Position numbers and translations under genes: made by a program. Positions 42,137 to 51,079 of a stretch of DNA of 64,000 nucleotides are shown in pieces. Every line of letters starts with the position of its first letter. Position 1 is the stretch's first letter. Source of the DNA: Polynucleobacter sp. MWH-UH19D (lineage in GTDB: Bacteria > Pseudomonadota > Gammaproteobacteria > Burkholderiales > Burkholderiaceae); NCBI RefSeq assembly GCF_040409795.1, contig NZ_CP099571.1, positions 558,001 to 622,000 of the forward strand. Direction: 5' to 3'. The notes under the pieces were generated by a model. That model ran no database searches and was not told the origin of the DNA. It worked only from the letters and a program-made list of their open reading frames with translations.

Positions 42137-44275
42137 ATGAACTTTAAGAGCGCCACTCATCAGGTATCCACCGGATTGATTGTGGGTTTAAGCTCTATTG
42201 TTTACGCTATTTCTCATGGTGCTCTCTTATTTTCAGCGGGCGCACCCAATCTAATCGCCGTGGGCATGACGTCTGCGCTAGTTACCGCATTCATTTGTTC
42301 TATTAGCAGTTATTTTTTTAAAGAGAAAACATTTGTCATGGGTACGGATTCGAGCACGGTATCTGTTATGGCTGGAATGGTATTTGTATTGGGCTCCTAC
42401 GCCATTTCTCCTGCAGCGACTCAGGCAACGACACTGACAGCAATATTTTTATTGTCCTGCATTTCCGGCGCCGCCTTTTATTTGGTGGCCCGATTGCATT
42501 TGGCTAATTTTGTTCGCTTTGTTCCTTTCTCAGTGATGGCTGGACTATTAGCTTCTACAGGATGGTTAATGTGTAGCGGTGCGTTGATGATTATCTCGAA
42601 AATCTCCCTGAGTGCGAAAGGAGTCGAGGGGGTTATTGATAACCCCTATCGACCAGAGTTGCTAGTGGGAATTTTCGTGGCATTTTTATTGCAAAGTTTT
42701 TCTAAAAAAATATCTAGTGCGGTATTAATACCGTTAGTCATCATTTTTCTCTCAGTCGTTGTTCATCTATTTATCGCTAGCTCTTATTGTGCTGTGTTTG
42801 GCGATATTTGTTCGGCTGATAAATGGCTTTTTTCATTTAGCTCTCACAATGCATGGATTCCATCCTGGCAAATTGATGCTGCGAATATTGATTTTGGAGC
42901 ATTAGCTCGAGCTCTCCCATCGATGTTTGTTGTTGCGTTTGTTGGTGTTATTACGATTCTTCTGGCTGTAGCCAGTCTAGAGCTTTCTTATAAGAAAGAA
43001 TTTAACTTAAATCAAGCGCTTAAAGTGCACGCGGGCTCTACATTGATTTCTGCCTTCTTCGGAGGATTTTTGGGGATCATTTCAACAGGTAGAACAACGC
43101 TGAATCGAATAGGAAATGGCGGAGTAATCTCCGCCATCATTGCTGCCTTGTTATGTCTTTTAATGTTAGTTGGCGGTGGTGGCCTTTTGGGATATATTCC
43201 GCGAGCTGCAATGGGTGGCGTGATTTTATTTTTGGGTATATCAATGCTCAAGAATTGGGTATGGGATCAACGAAAAGTCTTGGAGCGTGGCGAGTTAGTT
43301 GAAATTGGTTTAATTTTGATTGTGGTTGCCAATTTTGGATACCTTGCCGGCTTTGGCTTGGGTATCGCGATGGCCTGCATTGCTTTTGTAATTGCTTGCA
43401 GCAAAAATCCATTAGTTAGTTTCAAGACCGATTTATCTATATTTTCGAGTTCAGTAGTTCGTCATGAGCGACATCGCGAGCTGATTTGTAGGGAAGGCTC
43501 TCAGTCGCTGATTTTTAAGCTGCGAGGCTATATTTTTTTTGGATCGGCTAGTAATTTAGAGCTGATGTTTCACGAAATTGAAAAAAGTGATGTTCAGAAT
43601 ATTCTGATGGATTTTTCAGAGATACTCGGAATTGACCGCTCAGCCGTTGGAGTATTTCATCGTATTTTGCGGCGGGAGAAAATTTCTGGGGCGAATTTTT
43701 ATTTTGTTTATTCTGAAAAAAATCAAAAAATAGTTCGGTCTTTGTATCCTAATCCAGCTAGCTCTGAAAGATTTGGTTTTTACCCAACCCTAGATCTGGG
43801 TGTTGAAGCAATTGAAGAGCAAATTCTTGCAGTGAATCAGGGCAGCGGTACTGCTCATAGTTGTTTTGATTTTCTCAATAACTCGGCTGAAGAGAACGCC
43901 TTAATTGAGTTATGTGATTTGAAATCCTTTGTTGCAGGTGAGGATTTATGCAAAGAGGGTGATCATTCTTCAGAAATTTATTTCATCAAAGAAGGTTTTT
44001 TGGAGGTCATAAAGGAAGTTAATGGTACAGAGATGCGTCTTACCAAGCTAAGCAATGGTGCCATGTCTGGAGAAATGGCCTTTTACAGCGGTGAACCTCG
44101 CTCTGCAACAATTCGCGCAAGCTCACCCTCTTTGGTATACATTCTAAGTGGAGAAGCATTACGCACACTAAGACAATCAAATCCTGTATTGGCTGGCAAA
44201 TTTGATTTGTATGTTATTAAGAAATTAGCAAGTACCTTAACTAGGGCTAATAAGTTAATTGCATCCCTAAGGTGA
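42137..44275 (+). CDS. SulP family transporter with STAS and cyclic-nucleotide-binding domains
   Basis: A 712-residue membrane protein: SulP/SLC26 transport core with about 10-14 hydrophobic helices (to about 425), a STAS domain (about 450-550, LRGYIFFGSASNLE) and a C-terminal cyclic-nucleotide-binding domain (about 585-705). The phosphate-binding cassette GEMAFYSGEPRSA starts at 645, with Glu646 and Arg655 intact. SulP proteins move sulfate, bicarbonate or other anions; the substrate here is unknown. It follows the adenylate cyclase by 53 bases, so transport may be gated by locally made cAMP. Confidence 0.85.
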   Translation: MNFKSATHQVSTGLIVGLSSIVYAISHGALLFSAGAPNLIAVGMTSALVTAFICSISSYFFKEKTFVMGTDSSTVSVMAGMVFVLGSYAISPAATQATTLTAIFLLSCISGAAFYLVARLHLANFVRFVPFSVMAGLLASTGWLMCSGALMIISKISLSAKGVEGVIDNPYRPELLVGIFVAFLLQSFSKKISSAVLIPLVIIFLSVVVHLFIASSYCAVFGDICSADKWLFSFSSHNAWIPSWQIDAANIDFGALARALPSMFVVAFVGVITILLAVASLELSYKKEFNLNQALKVHAGSTLISAFFGGFLGIISTGRTTLNRIGNGGVISAIIAALLCLLMLVGGGGLLGYIPRAAMGGVILFLGISMLKNWVWDQRKVLERGELVEIGLILIVVANFGYLAGFGLGIAMACIAFVIACSKNPLVSFKTDLSIFSSSVVRHERHRELICREGSQSLIFKLRGYIFFGSASNLELMFHEIEKSDVQNILMDFSEILGIDRSAVGVFHRILRREKISGANFYFVYSEKNQKIVRSLYPNPASSERFGFYPTLDLGVEAIEEQILAVNQGSGTAHSCFDFLNNSAEENALIELCDLKSFVAGEDLCKEGDHSSEIYFIKEGFLEVIKEVNGTEMRLTKLSNGAMSGEMAFYSGEPRSATIRASSPSLVYILSGEALRTLRQSNPVLAGKFDLYVIKKLASTLTRANKLIASLR

Positions 44276-44289
44276 CCGATCAAATTCAA

Positions 44290-46707
44290 TTACGACTTAA
44301 TATCGTCCCATAATTTCATCAGTGTTCTGACTACACTAGGCATTTCATTGGCAACCTGATTGGCTTTAGTGGCAGAGTATTCGCGAATAAACCCTTTTCC
44401 TAGATTGCCAGCTTCTGCTGCCATATTGGTGTCGATTAAATCCGATTTAGACTTTTTCAGGTTAACACTTTGAGATTGAAGGTTGCTATTGATTTCACTT
44501 ACCCGATTCATTTGGGATCCGATGATGGCACGCTCACTCGCAATGAAATCAACCGCTTTATCTGATTGAGTGGAGATCGAGTTAAAGGTGCTACGCCAAA
44601 GCTCATTTGAGGTATTGGCGTTAAATCCTTTGAGGTTTTGAATCGATTGTGATAACGCAACTAAGCTTGAATTGTTTAGTGCAAGGGCTTCGGCGGGGGT
44701 TCCCACGACTATTTTGGCAGACTGAGTTGCATCCCATGGCTGAGTTTTAGTTGTGATATTAAACGCTAAACCAGTTGCGGTGTCGGTAAAGATATTGGTG
44801 TCGTTCGTAATGCGCCGACCATTGATGGTGAGATTAGCATCCCTAGCAATATCAATTCCGGCGACAGAATTTTTTAACACTAAATTCGAGGTAAAGTTGG
44901 CGTTCCAATTGGCTGAACCATATTGATAAGCAGCACTAGGTGGTTGATCGCGTACCCCTAGATTTTGGAGTTGGTAGTATGGATTTGGTGTGACACCATT
45001 TGCTAAAAATTGACTGGTTCTATCGAGCGTTTGGTCATAGAGTGTAGAGTAGGCATTAGCAAAAGGGTAGTAAGGAACATAAGCGGGATTTGGGGTGAGT
45101 TCGTTATTTATCACGAGCGTGCCATCTGCTTGCTTGACTCCCGTAGCTACTGCAGAGTAATTGGTATTGAGATACTCCTGACCAGCTGCACCGGTGTAGC
45201 TCAGATACTGTCCATTATCTCCCTCAAAAGCCGTAATTCCACCTGTGTAAGAAACCAAAGGCTCGCCTGCGGTGGGACTTTTAACGGAATAATTGAATGT
45301 TGTTTGTAAGCGACCATCACTTAGTAAATTCACTGTTCCAGTCACATCTGTGCCGGTCAAAGTATTGTCGGCTACCACCAGAGTCATGCCTTGAAAGGAG
45401 ACAGCATTTGCGGCGCCAGATTTACCGCCATTGATTTTGATAGCGTATTGTCCGCTGCTAGGTTGGTATAGCCGAGCGGATACGTTGTTGTCATTTAAGC
45501 TATTTATCCAATTGGTTAAGTTGCTCAAATTAATGTTAAAGCCGGCAGCGTTGTAGCCCGTCATAGCACTAACTGCGCCAGCGGTTGTTACTCCGCCAGT
45601 CACTTTGTCGCCGTTGGCTTTATAGGTGTTAGTGCCTACTGTGAATGAAAAATTGCTATTAATGCCGACTGTATTGTTGGCCGAAGTAAAGTTGGTAAGG
45701 TCAAATTCAGTTGCAGCAGCAGATTCATTGATGGTGATGTTATAAGTTCCCTGTGGCGTGCTAGGGGCAGCAAGAACTTGTACCGCGGCAGGGTTTGTAT
45801 TTGAGATGCCATTTAAGTTTGGTGCGCCAACAATTTCACCATCAGCTTTAGCGGTATTGGTTAAGTTGATTGGACTATAGGCAATTAGGTCGGTATTTTT
45901 TGGCCCAGCACCAAATTTAATGGTAGGACCTTCTTGCACAATAATGGGCTTGAAAATATTGCTTAAATTTTTGGCCATCTCTTCGCCGCTATCTGTTAAA
46001 CCATTGATGCCAACAGTGCTACTATCAAGGCGCATCCAAATGCCAAAATCTCCAAAGTTAAGAACTTGGGACGCTTTGCTGCCACTTAAAGTACCAAGCG
46101 TAATGGTTTGTGAGCCAAGTTCGTTATCGTTCCAGTCGGTCTTGGTCATAGTTAAAGCTGGGCCGTTACTAGAAAGCTTATAGATTCCTGGGCGAGCATC
46201 ATTAACCGCCAGTGTTGTCACAATCGTGTTGTCAAGTGTGCCGATGTTAGTACTTCCAGCTTTAATGCCCGAGTTTGAATCCAGCACACCATAATTGGTT
46301 AGCAAGGCTTGATTATTAAAACTTGTGCGATTGATGGTATTTTTAATCTCATTATTTAGGTCGCTTAATTCTTTTGCAATATCAACCTTTTGGGTATTAC
46401 TAAGCCCATCATTGCCCCCTTGAACTGCTAATTGTTTTACGCGCAATAGAATATCTCCGATTGAGCTTAAGCCCGTGTCGGCAGTTTGTAAAAGGCTAGT
46501 TGCTTGGTTTAGATTGACTACAGATTGGTTAACCGCATTGAGTTGACTCACCATGTTTTGAGAGATTGCTAGGCTGGCAGCATCATCTTGAGCTCCATTA
46601 ACTCGTTGACCAGTCGAAAGTTTTTGTACGGTTGTCGATAATGCTTTTTGGGCCTCCATGAGGCCTTGCTGCGCATATAAAGAAGCTTGATCGATTGTGT
46701 TTGACAT
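44290..46707 (-). CDS. large divergent flagellin
   Basis: An 805-residue flagellin. The N-terminal D0/D1 part is canonical (QKALSTTVQKLSTGQRVNGA, DDAASLAISQNM); the C-terminal D1/D0 begins near residue 700 (SERAIIGSQMNRVSEINSNL). Between them is an insertion of over 500 residues, rich in Asn, Thr, Gly and Tyr, that would form outer domains. The final D0 helix is unusual (ATKANQVANEMPSVVRTLMK then WDDIKS) against the common AMLAQANQxPxxxLSLL. It is convergent with the SulP gene and has a sigma-28-like promoter. Confidence 0.9.
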   Translation of the reverse strand: MSNTIDQASLYAQQGLMEAQKALSTTVQKLSTGQRVNGAQDDAASLAISQNMVSQLNAVNQSVVNLNQATSLLQTADTGLSSIGDILLRVKQLAVQGGNDGLSNTQKVDIAKELSDLNNEIKNTINRTSFNNQALLTNYGVLDSNSGIKAGSTNIGTLDNTIVTTLAVNDARPGIYKLSSNGPALTMTKTDWNDNELGSQTITLGTLSGSKASQVLNFGDFGIWMRLDSSTVGINGLTDSGEEMAKNLSNIFKPIIVQEGPTIKFGAGPKNTDLIAYSPINLTNTAKADGEIVGAPNLNGISNTNPAAVQVLAAPSTPQGTYNITINESAAATEFDLTNFTSANNTVGINSNFSFTVGTNTYKANGDKVTGGVTTAGAVSAMTGYNAAGFNINLSNLTNWINSLNDNNVSARLYQPSSGQYAIKINGGKSGAANAVSFQGMTLVVADNTLTGTDVTGTVNLLSDGRLQTTFNYSVKSPTAGEPLVSYTGGITAFEGDNGQYLSYTGAAGQEYLNTNYSAVATGVKQADGTLVINNELTPNPAYVPYYPFANAYSTLYDQTLDRTSQFLANGVTPNPYYQLQNLGVRDQPPSAAYQYGSANWNANFTSNLVLKNSVAGIDIARDANLTINGRRITNDTNIFTDTATGLAFNITTKTQPWDATQSAKIVVGTPAEALALNNSSLVALSQSIQNLKGFNANTSNELWRSTFNSISTQSDKAVDFIASERAIIGSQMNRVSEINSNLQSQSVNLKKSKSDLIDTNMAAEAGNLGKGFIREYSATKANQVANEMPSVVRTLMKLWDDIKS

Positions 46708-46742
46708 TTGGCCCGCCTAAAAAATGTATTTGTCCAAAACTG

Positions 46743-46770
46743 GATACGGCAAAACCAAGAAATGTGTTTA
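46743..46770 (-). promoter_or_regulatory. sigma-28 promoter of the large flagellin
   Basis: On the minus strand: TAAACACA, 12 bases, GCCGTATC, close to TAAAGTTT-N11-GCCGATAA. The predicted start gives a leader of about 30 bases with a purine-rich ribosome site (aggcggg) before the flagellin ATG. Confidence 0.6.
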
Positions 46771-46860
46771 GTGATATTTTGGGGTTAGTTACGGTTTTCA
46801 TGACCAGGTCATCTGGACTTATCTTTTTCTTAAGTGACTTTTAGTTGGCGTAGGCCCCAT

Positions 46861-47556
46861 TTAACCAATCGCCAACCTCACACATTGCTGTAATGCCCTA
46901 TGGCGTAGCATCCTTCTGGGCATCTTTTGCCACATATCATTACTGTTGCGTACCTCTACAAAATACTCCCTAACGCTAATGGGCATAATCCGATCCCGTC
47001 TATATATTGAGCATTCCATCCATTCAGGTACACCTTCAACTAAGGTATCTGCCTGATTAAAGACTAGACCATTAAATTGAGTATGTTCATTCAGTAACTT
47101 AGAGCATCCATCAATACTGATAAATACCTGCCAATTACCATCTTCATATTGAGCAAAGCCTATTTCTTCTTTAAGGGGATCTAGGTGCCAATATTGCATG
47201 GTTCGCAGTAAAGCCAAAATCGTCTTTGCTGGCACCTCAATCTGTAAATCAATCCAGGCTTTGAGCTCCAGCTCATTAATCTCTAATGCAGATGCTGCGC
47301 TAGCAATCTCTTTTGTAATGAGTTCATGAAAGATCCCAATAGCCTCAGATATATTTTTCGCGGGCTCCACTCGCAAGACCGGTTCATCACCACCAAACTG
47401 AACGGTTCTAATATTGACTGTTTGGCTATCAGCCTCAAATGGAAGATCTTCACTAATCTCAATTAGATTGGTTTTCTGCTTTTCTAGTAACTCCTTTAAG
47501 ACATTACTACGTTTACTGGATCTATTAGCATTCGCTTTACTAGTAGCGGTTTTCAT
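46861..47556 (-). CDS. Bet/RecT-type single-strand annealing protein, short form
   Basis: Phage lambda Bet relatives anneal complementary single strands. The 231-residue product matches the Bet core: LRTMQYWHLDPLKEEIGFAQ, FISIDGCSKLLNEHTQFNG, ECSIYRRDR and KMPRRMLRHRALQQCVRLA. It stops right after the last block, where lambda Bet has about 80 further residues that contact SSB; here a TAA follows directly. An extended, charged N-terminus (about 60 residues) is present instead. It is transcribed with the YqaJ exonuclease gene upstream. Confidence 0.85.
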   Translation of the reverse strand: MKTATSKANANRSSKRSNVLKELLEKQKTNLIEISEDLPFEADSQTVNIRTVQFGGDEPVLRVEPAKNISEAIGIFHELITKEIASAASALEINELELKAWIDLQIEVPAKTILALLRTMQYWHLDPLKEEIGFAQYEDGNWQVFISIDGCSKLLNEHTQFNGLVFNQADTLVEGVPEWMECSIYRRDRIMPISVREYFVEVRNSNDMWQKMPRRMLRHRALQQCVRLAIG

Positions 47557-47585
47557 AGTTGTCTCCTAGATTTCAGTTGGCTTGC

Positions 47586-48527
47586 TTAAGAATTGAATGA
47601 CTTAATTACCAAGCGCCGACTGTTCTGCACTTGTACTTTGTAGTTGCTCGTGATCTCTGGATGATCGAGTTCTAAGCGTTTGCTATCTAACCTAAATGAC
47701 GGTTTAGGTGCTTTCCAAGTGGCCAGAACCTTTCCTTGGTGGGTGAGTGTCTCTGCTTCTTGCATCTGATTCATGATGTTTTGCTTGATGGAGGAGATCT
47801 CTTCCTCGCGAACTTCGATTTCGCTATTCAGTAGCTGTAATCGATTAGTAAGTTCTAAGGTACCCGTTTTGGCTTCAATGCTTTTACCTGGATCACCTTT
47901 GCCAAAGAGGGCATGACAGTCTGACTCGCTTATGGCTGGCGGCGGAATATCCTTGAGAACATGCTCTTGCCAAAAGGTAGTTGCTTTTTGAATCACCATT
48001 CTTTCCAGTTCTTGATCTCTAGTGATCTCGTAAATCCGAAAATCACTATTGCCAAATAGAACGGCTAGATCAACTCTATCTATGTTAGTAATAGCCATAT
48101 ACCAAATACATTGGCATAGATAACTCATGGGCACTTCGTCTGAACCTACCTCTCCCCATTCACTACTAGTAAAGAGAGTAAAAGGATTGGCTGTTTTACA
48201 TTCCAAGATTCGAGAAGGAGTAGATCCACCCTCCAGAACAAAACGATCAACATGGGCACACATATAAGAGTGCTCCGGATGAATATGGATGGATTCATCG
48301 TGCAAAAGCTCAAAGCCAGTAGCGCGGGCATATTCAGAAGCGACAAACTCTTCGGCAAAAGATCCAAAGCGTAGGGGCAGTGAATCTAGTTGCCGAGCTT
48401 CCTTGCCAGTCTTTTCCATCCAGACCTCTAAAGGCGATCTAAAGCGAGAGAGTCCCAGAATGGCGCCAATGTCTGAACCACCTATATATTTAGTGCGATC
48501 TGGGCTAAAATCTTGATTAATAAGCAT
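47586..48527 (-). CDS. YqaJ/lambda-Exo family exonuclease
   Basis: A 313-residue nuclease starting at ATG 48527 behind a strong ribosome site (aaaggagttcaaaa). Domain signatures: GGSDIGAILGLSRFRSPLEVW, the PD-(D/E)xK core with ILECKTA, and a helical C-terminus with a coiled coil (about 220-265). It should degrade one strand of DNA ends and load the Bet protein. The pair is typical of phages and conjugative elements, yet no structural phage genes are near. Promoter and operator lie in the 80 bases shared with the divergent regulator gene. Confidence 0.88.
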   Translation of the reverse strand: MLINQDFSPDRTKYIGGSDIGAILGLSRFRSPLEVWMEKTGKEARQLDSLPLRFGSFAEEFVASEYARATGFELLHDESIHIHPEHSYMCAHVDRFVLEGGSTPSRILECKTANPFTLFTSSEWGEVGSDEVPMSYLCQCIWYMAITNIDRVDLAVLFGNSDFRIYEITRDQELERMVIQKATTFWQEHVLKDIPPPAISESDCHALFGKGDPGKSIEAKTGTLELTNRLQLLNSEIEVREEEISSIKQNIMNQMQEAETLTHQGKVLATWKAPKPSFRLDSKRLELDHPEITSNYKVQVQNSRRLVIKSFNS

Positions 48528-48573
48528 TTTTGAACTCCTTTTGTTCAATTTAATAAATAATTAATTCGAAAAA

Positions 48574-48588
48574 GAACTAATTTAGTTC
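48574..48588. promoter_or_regulatory. palindromic operator candidate GAACTAA-T-TTAGTTC
   Basis: A perfect 7-base inverted repeat around one base, centred in the divergent promoter region between the exonuclease gene and the XRE regulator gene. It is a likely binding site for that regulator. Confidence 0.55.
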
Positions 48589-48607
48589 ATTATAGGACAT
48601 AAATAGT

Positions 48608-48841
48608 TTGATTACAAGCGCCCAGATTCGTGCTGCTCGCGCCATGTTGGATTGGTCTAGGGACATGCTCTCGACAGAAGCAGGGGTAGGCATTTCTGCA
48701 TTAATGCGCTTGGAGTCCGCGGATGGTGTTCCCTCTGGAAATATCAAGACATTTGAGGCCGTTCAGAAAGCATTTGAAAACGCCGGAATTGAATTCATTG
48801 GCACACCCGAGAGTGGGGCGGGTGTGAGATGGAAAACTTAG
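48608..48841 (+). CDS. XRE-family helix-turn-helix regulator
   Basis: A 77-residue DNA-binding protein beginning at TTG 48608. It contains a single Cro/C1-type HTH (QIRAARAMLDWSRDMLSTEA, GVGISALMRLES) and the terminal AFENAGIEFIG common in prophage and mobile-element repressors. It is divergent from the exo-bet pair and probably represses it through the palindrome at 48574-48588. Confidence 0.85.
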   Translation: MITSAQIRAARAMLDWSRDMLSTEAGVGISALMRLESADGVPSGNIKTFEAVQKAFENAGIEFIGTPESGAGVRWKT

Positions 48842-48932
48842 TAAGATTGCAAAACAAAATCAGAATTTATTAATAAATTCAATGAGTTGCATGTTTCAGT
48901 AGCCTCTCTTGGCTAACAAAGACAAATTATCC

Positions 48933-48960
48933 TAAACAACTTTGGCGGGGCATCCGTTAA
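48933..48960 (+). promoter_or_regulatory. sigma-28 promoter of fliC
   Basis: TAAA (48933-48936), 17 bases, CCGTTAA (48954-48960), against TAAA-N16-CCGATAA in the consensus: one mismatch in the -10 block and one extra spacer base. The predicted start lies about 55 bases before the fliC ATG, which has an AGGAG ribosome site. Confidence 0.6.
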
Positions 48961-49021
48961 AGAGAATACTGGGGAAACAAAACCATGTTGGTTACTCCCT
49001 TAACAGAATTAGGAGATTTTA

Positions 49022-50992
49022 ATGGCTACCGTTATTAACACCAACTTGGCTTCTTTGTTTGCTCAAAATAGCCTTTCTAACGCCCAAAACAACTTGGCTC
49101 AGTCTGTACAACGTCTTTCGTCAGGCTTGCGCATTAATAGTGCCAAGGATGATGCAGCTGGCTTGGCTATTTCTCAAAATATGCAAAGCCAAATTAATGG
49201 CACGAATCAGTCTGTTCGTAATTTAAGTGACGCGACAAATTTGTTGCAGACTGCAGATACATCACTATCTACTATTCATGACATGCTATTGCGTTTAAAG
49301 CAGTTGGCTACTCAAGGTTACGATGGTTCACTATCAACAAGCCAAAAACTTGATATTGTTCAAGAAATGAAAGATCTGAATAATGAGATTAATGCAACAG
49401 CACAACGCACTCAATTCAATGGCATTAACCTGCTAACTACTGGTTCAAGCATTGACCAAGTGAACTCAGACCTCTACAAAGGCGCAACCCTTACAAATTC
49501 AAGTACCAAAGTTGACGTATCAGCTAATACCAAGACTGGCTACTATGCAACTGGCGGCGCTGGTGCTACTACTGGCTTGGGTGATTCTGCTCAAACGGGT
49601 GGTTACAACACCACATTCGCTGTTATTCTGGATCCAGCAAAATCAGCAAAAGCCGTAGGTGACTTTACGCTTACAGCTAATGGTGCAAACTTAACATTGA
49701 CTGGCACATACAACGGGACGCCACAGTCACAGACAGTAACAATAGCGGATGTGGTTGGTGATGCGACATCTACGCGAACACAGGCTCAAACGCTTGACTT
49801 TAGTAATTTTGGTATCAGCTTGGCATTAACAACCAAGGTTGGTGCTGGCGTTACTCAAACAGGTATTAACATGGCGGCGAAACTGAGTGATTCAAGTCGT
49901 GCGGCCCTCTCTATTACTGGCCAAAATGGTGTAGTAAGTGATGTAAATTTATCTGGAGTTGCCGCTGGTACTTATACATTATCAGCTGCAAACTCTGTGA
50001 CTGGTGCATTGGCATCTGCTGCCGCCAACGCTGCTCTTGTTACTGGTGCCACAGCCGGAACTTACACTGTGCGTCTTGGTGGCGGAACTGGTGGTGGTGC
50101 TACGGCTTCAGTTGTAATCACTAATGCCACTACTGTAGGATCTGTCACATTGAGCGGTGGCGGCGGTTACACTGCTGGGGATACGCTCACAATCGAGGCT
50201 GGTTTGTTGGGATCTGGTTCATCTGCGGTTACTTTAGGTGCGTTGTTGGCTGGGAATATTGGAAATTCAGGCACTTCCGGAACATTAACGTTGTCCGGAA
50301 CTGTGAATGGTATTTCAACTACACAAAGCGTATTATTGGCAGACAACGCCTCAATTAATGCAAAACAATCAGTAAGTTTTGATAGTTTCGGCGTATCGTT
50401 TGATGTAACCAGTTACCAAACGCAGGATAAAAAGCAATTAGCTGGTTTGCTTGCTGGATTGAGCAGCGGAGTTAATGCAACCAAAGGTGAGATTATTGTT
50501 GCACAAGGCGCAAATAGTGCATTGAAGTTCCAAAGCGGTCCAAATTCTGGTCAATTTATTCAAATTGATACACTAAATGTCCAAACCGGAACTAGTGGCA
50601 CAACGGCTGGTCAATCATCAGAAATGATGACTATGGGAACCCGAATCTCTCAATCTGGTGTTGGAAATTTGGGAAGCTTGGGCAATTTGGATTCAATTGA
50701 CACATGGCAGACAGCTTTCAAAAATGCTGCCGCAGCAGTAGATAATGCGATTGAATATATTTCTACAAAACGTGCGACATTTGGCTCGCAAATGAATCGC
50801 CTTAGCTACATTTCTACTAACTTGCAATCTCAGAGCACTAACTTGCAAAATTCACGTTCTGCGATTATGGACACTGACTTTGCTGCAGAAACTGCAAAAT
50901 TGACTAAGGGTCAGATTATGCAACAGGCTGCAACCGCAATGTTAGCCCAGGCTAATCAAATGCCTAACGTGATCTTGTCATTGTTGAAATAA
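49022..50992 (+). CDS. fliC: flagellin
   Basis: A 656-residue flagellin with canonical ends: NTNLASLFAQNSLSNAQNNL and VQRLSSGLRINSAKDDAAGL at the start, and QQAATAMLAQANQMPNVI plus LSLLK at the end. The variable centre (about 150-560) is rich in Gly, Thr, Ala and Ser with adhesin-like stretches (VRLGGGTGGGATASVV). A strong ribosome site (aggagattttaATG) and sigma-28-like promoter precede it. It is the more conventional of the two flagellins and probably the main filament protein. Confidence 0.95.
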   Translation: MATVINTNLASLFAQNSLSNAQNNLAQSVQRLSSGLRINSAKDDAAGLAISQNMQSQINGTNQSVRNLSDATNLLQTADTSLSTIHDMLLRLKQLATQGYDGSLSTSQKLDIVQEMKDLNNEINATAQRTQFNGINLLTTGSSIDQVNSDLYKGATLTNSSTKVDVSANTKTGYYATGGAGATTGLGDSAQTGGYNTTFAVILDPAKSAKAVGDFTLTANGANLTLTGTYNGTPQSQTVTIADVVGDATSTRTQAQTLDFSNFGISLALTTKVGAGVTQTGINMAAKLSDSSRAALSITGQNGVVSDVNLSGVAAGTYTLSAANSVTGALASAAANAALVTGATAGTYTVRLGGGTGGGATASVVITNATTVGSVTLSGGGGYTAGDTLTIEAGLLGSGSSAVTLGALLAGNIGNSGTSGTLTLSGTVNGISTTQSVLLADNASINAKQSVSFDSFGVSFDVTSYQTQDKKQLAGLLAGLSSGVNATKGEIIVAQGANSALKFQSGPNSGQFIQIDTLNVQTGTSGTTAGQSSEMMTMGTRISQSGVGNLGSLGNLDSIDTWQTAFKNAAAAVDNAIEYISTKRATFGSQMNRLSYISTNLQSQSTNLQNSRSAIMDTDFAAETAKLTKGQIMQQAATAMLAQANQMPNVILSLLK

Positions 50993-51008
50993 GCATTAAT
51001 CTAGGTTA

Positions 51009-51042
51009 AGCACAAAAATCAGGGTAACCTGATTTTTGTGCT
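51009..51042 (+). terminator. perfect 15-bp hairpin after fliC
   Basis: AGCACAAAAATCAGG (51009-51023) pairs perfectly with CCTGATTTTTGTGCT (51028-51042) around GTAA, 17 bases after the fliC stop. No T-run follows, so it may protect the abundant fliC mRNA 3' end as much as terminate. Confidence 0.8.
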
Positions 51043-51079
51043 CCTAAAGCAGGAATTAGTAGTTCATTGGAGGTAGGAT

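Larger units (their letters stand above)
46861..48841. mobile_element. phage-type recombination cassette between two flagellin genes
   Basis: Bet, YqaJ exonuclease and an XRE regulator form a compact 2-kb unit with its own operator, placed between two flagellin genes. No integrase, transposase, att site or terminal repeat is visible, so the means of arrival is unknown and it may be a remnant or a domesticated unit. Confidence 0.5.

Noticed and set aside
46801-46811. Short palindrome TGACC-A-GGTCA after bet
   Set aside because: Too short and in a tail position; no gene start nearby would use it apart from the flagellin, whose promoter is already explained.
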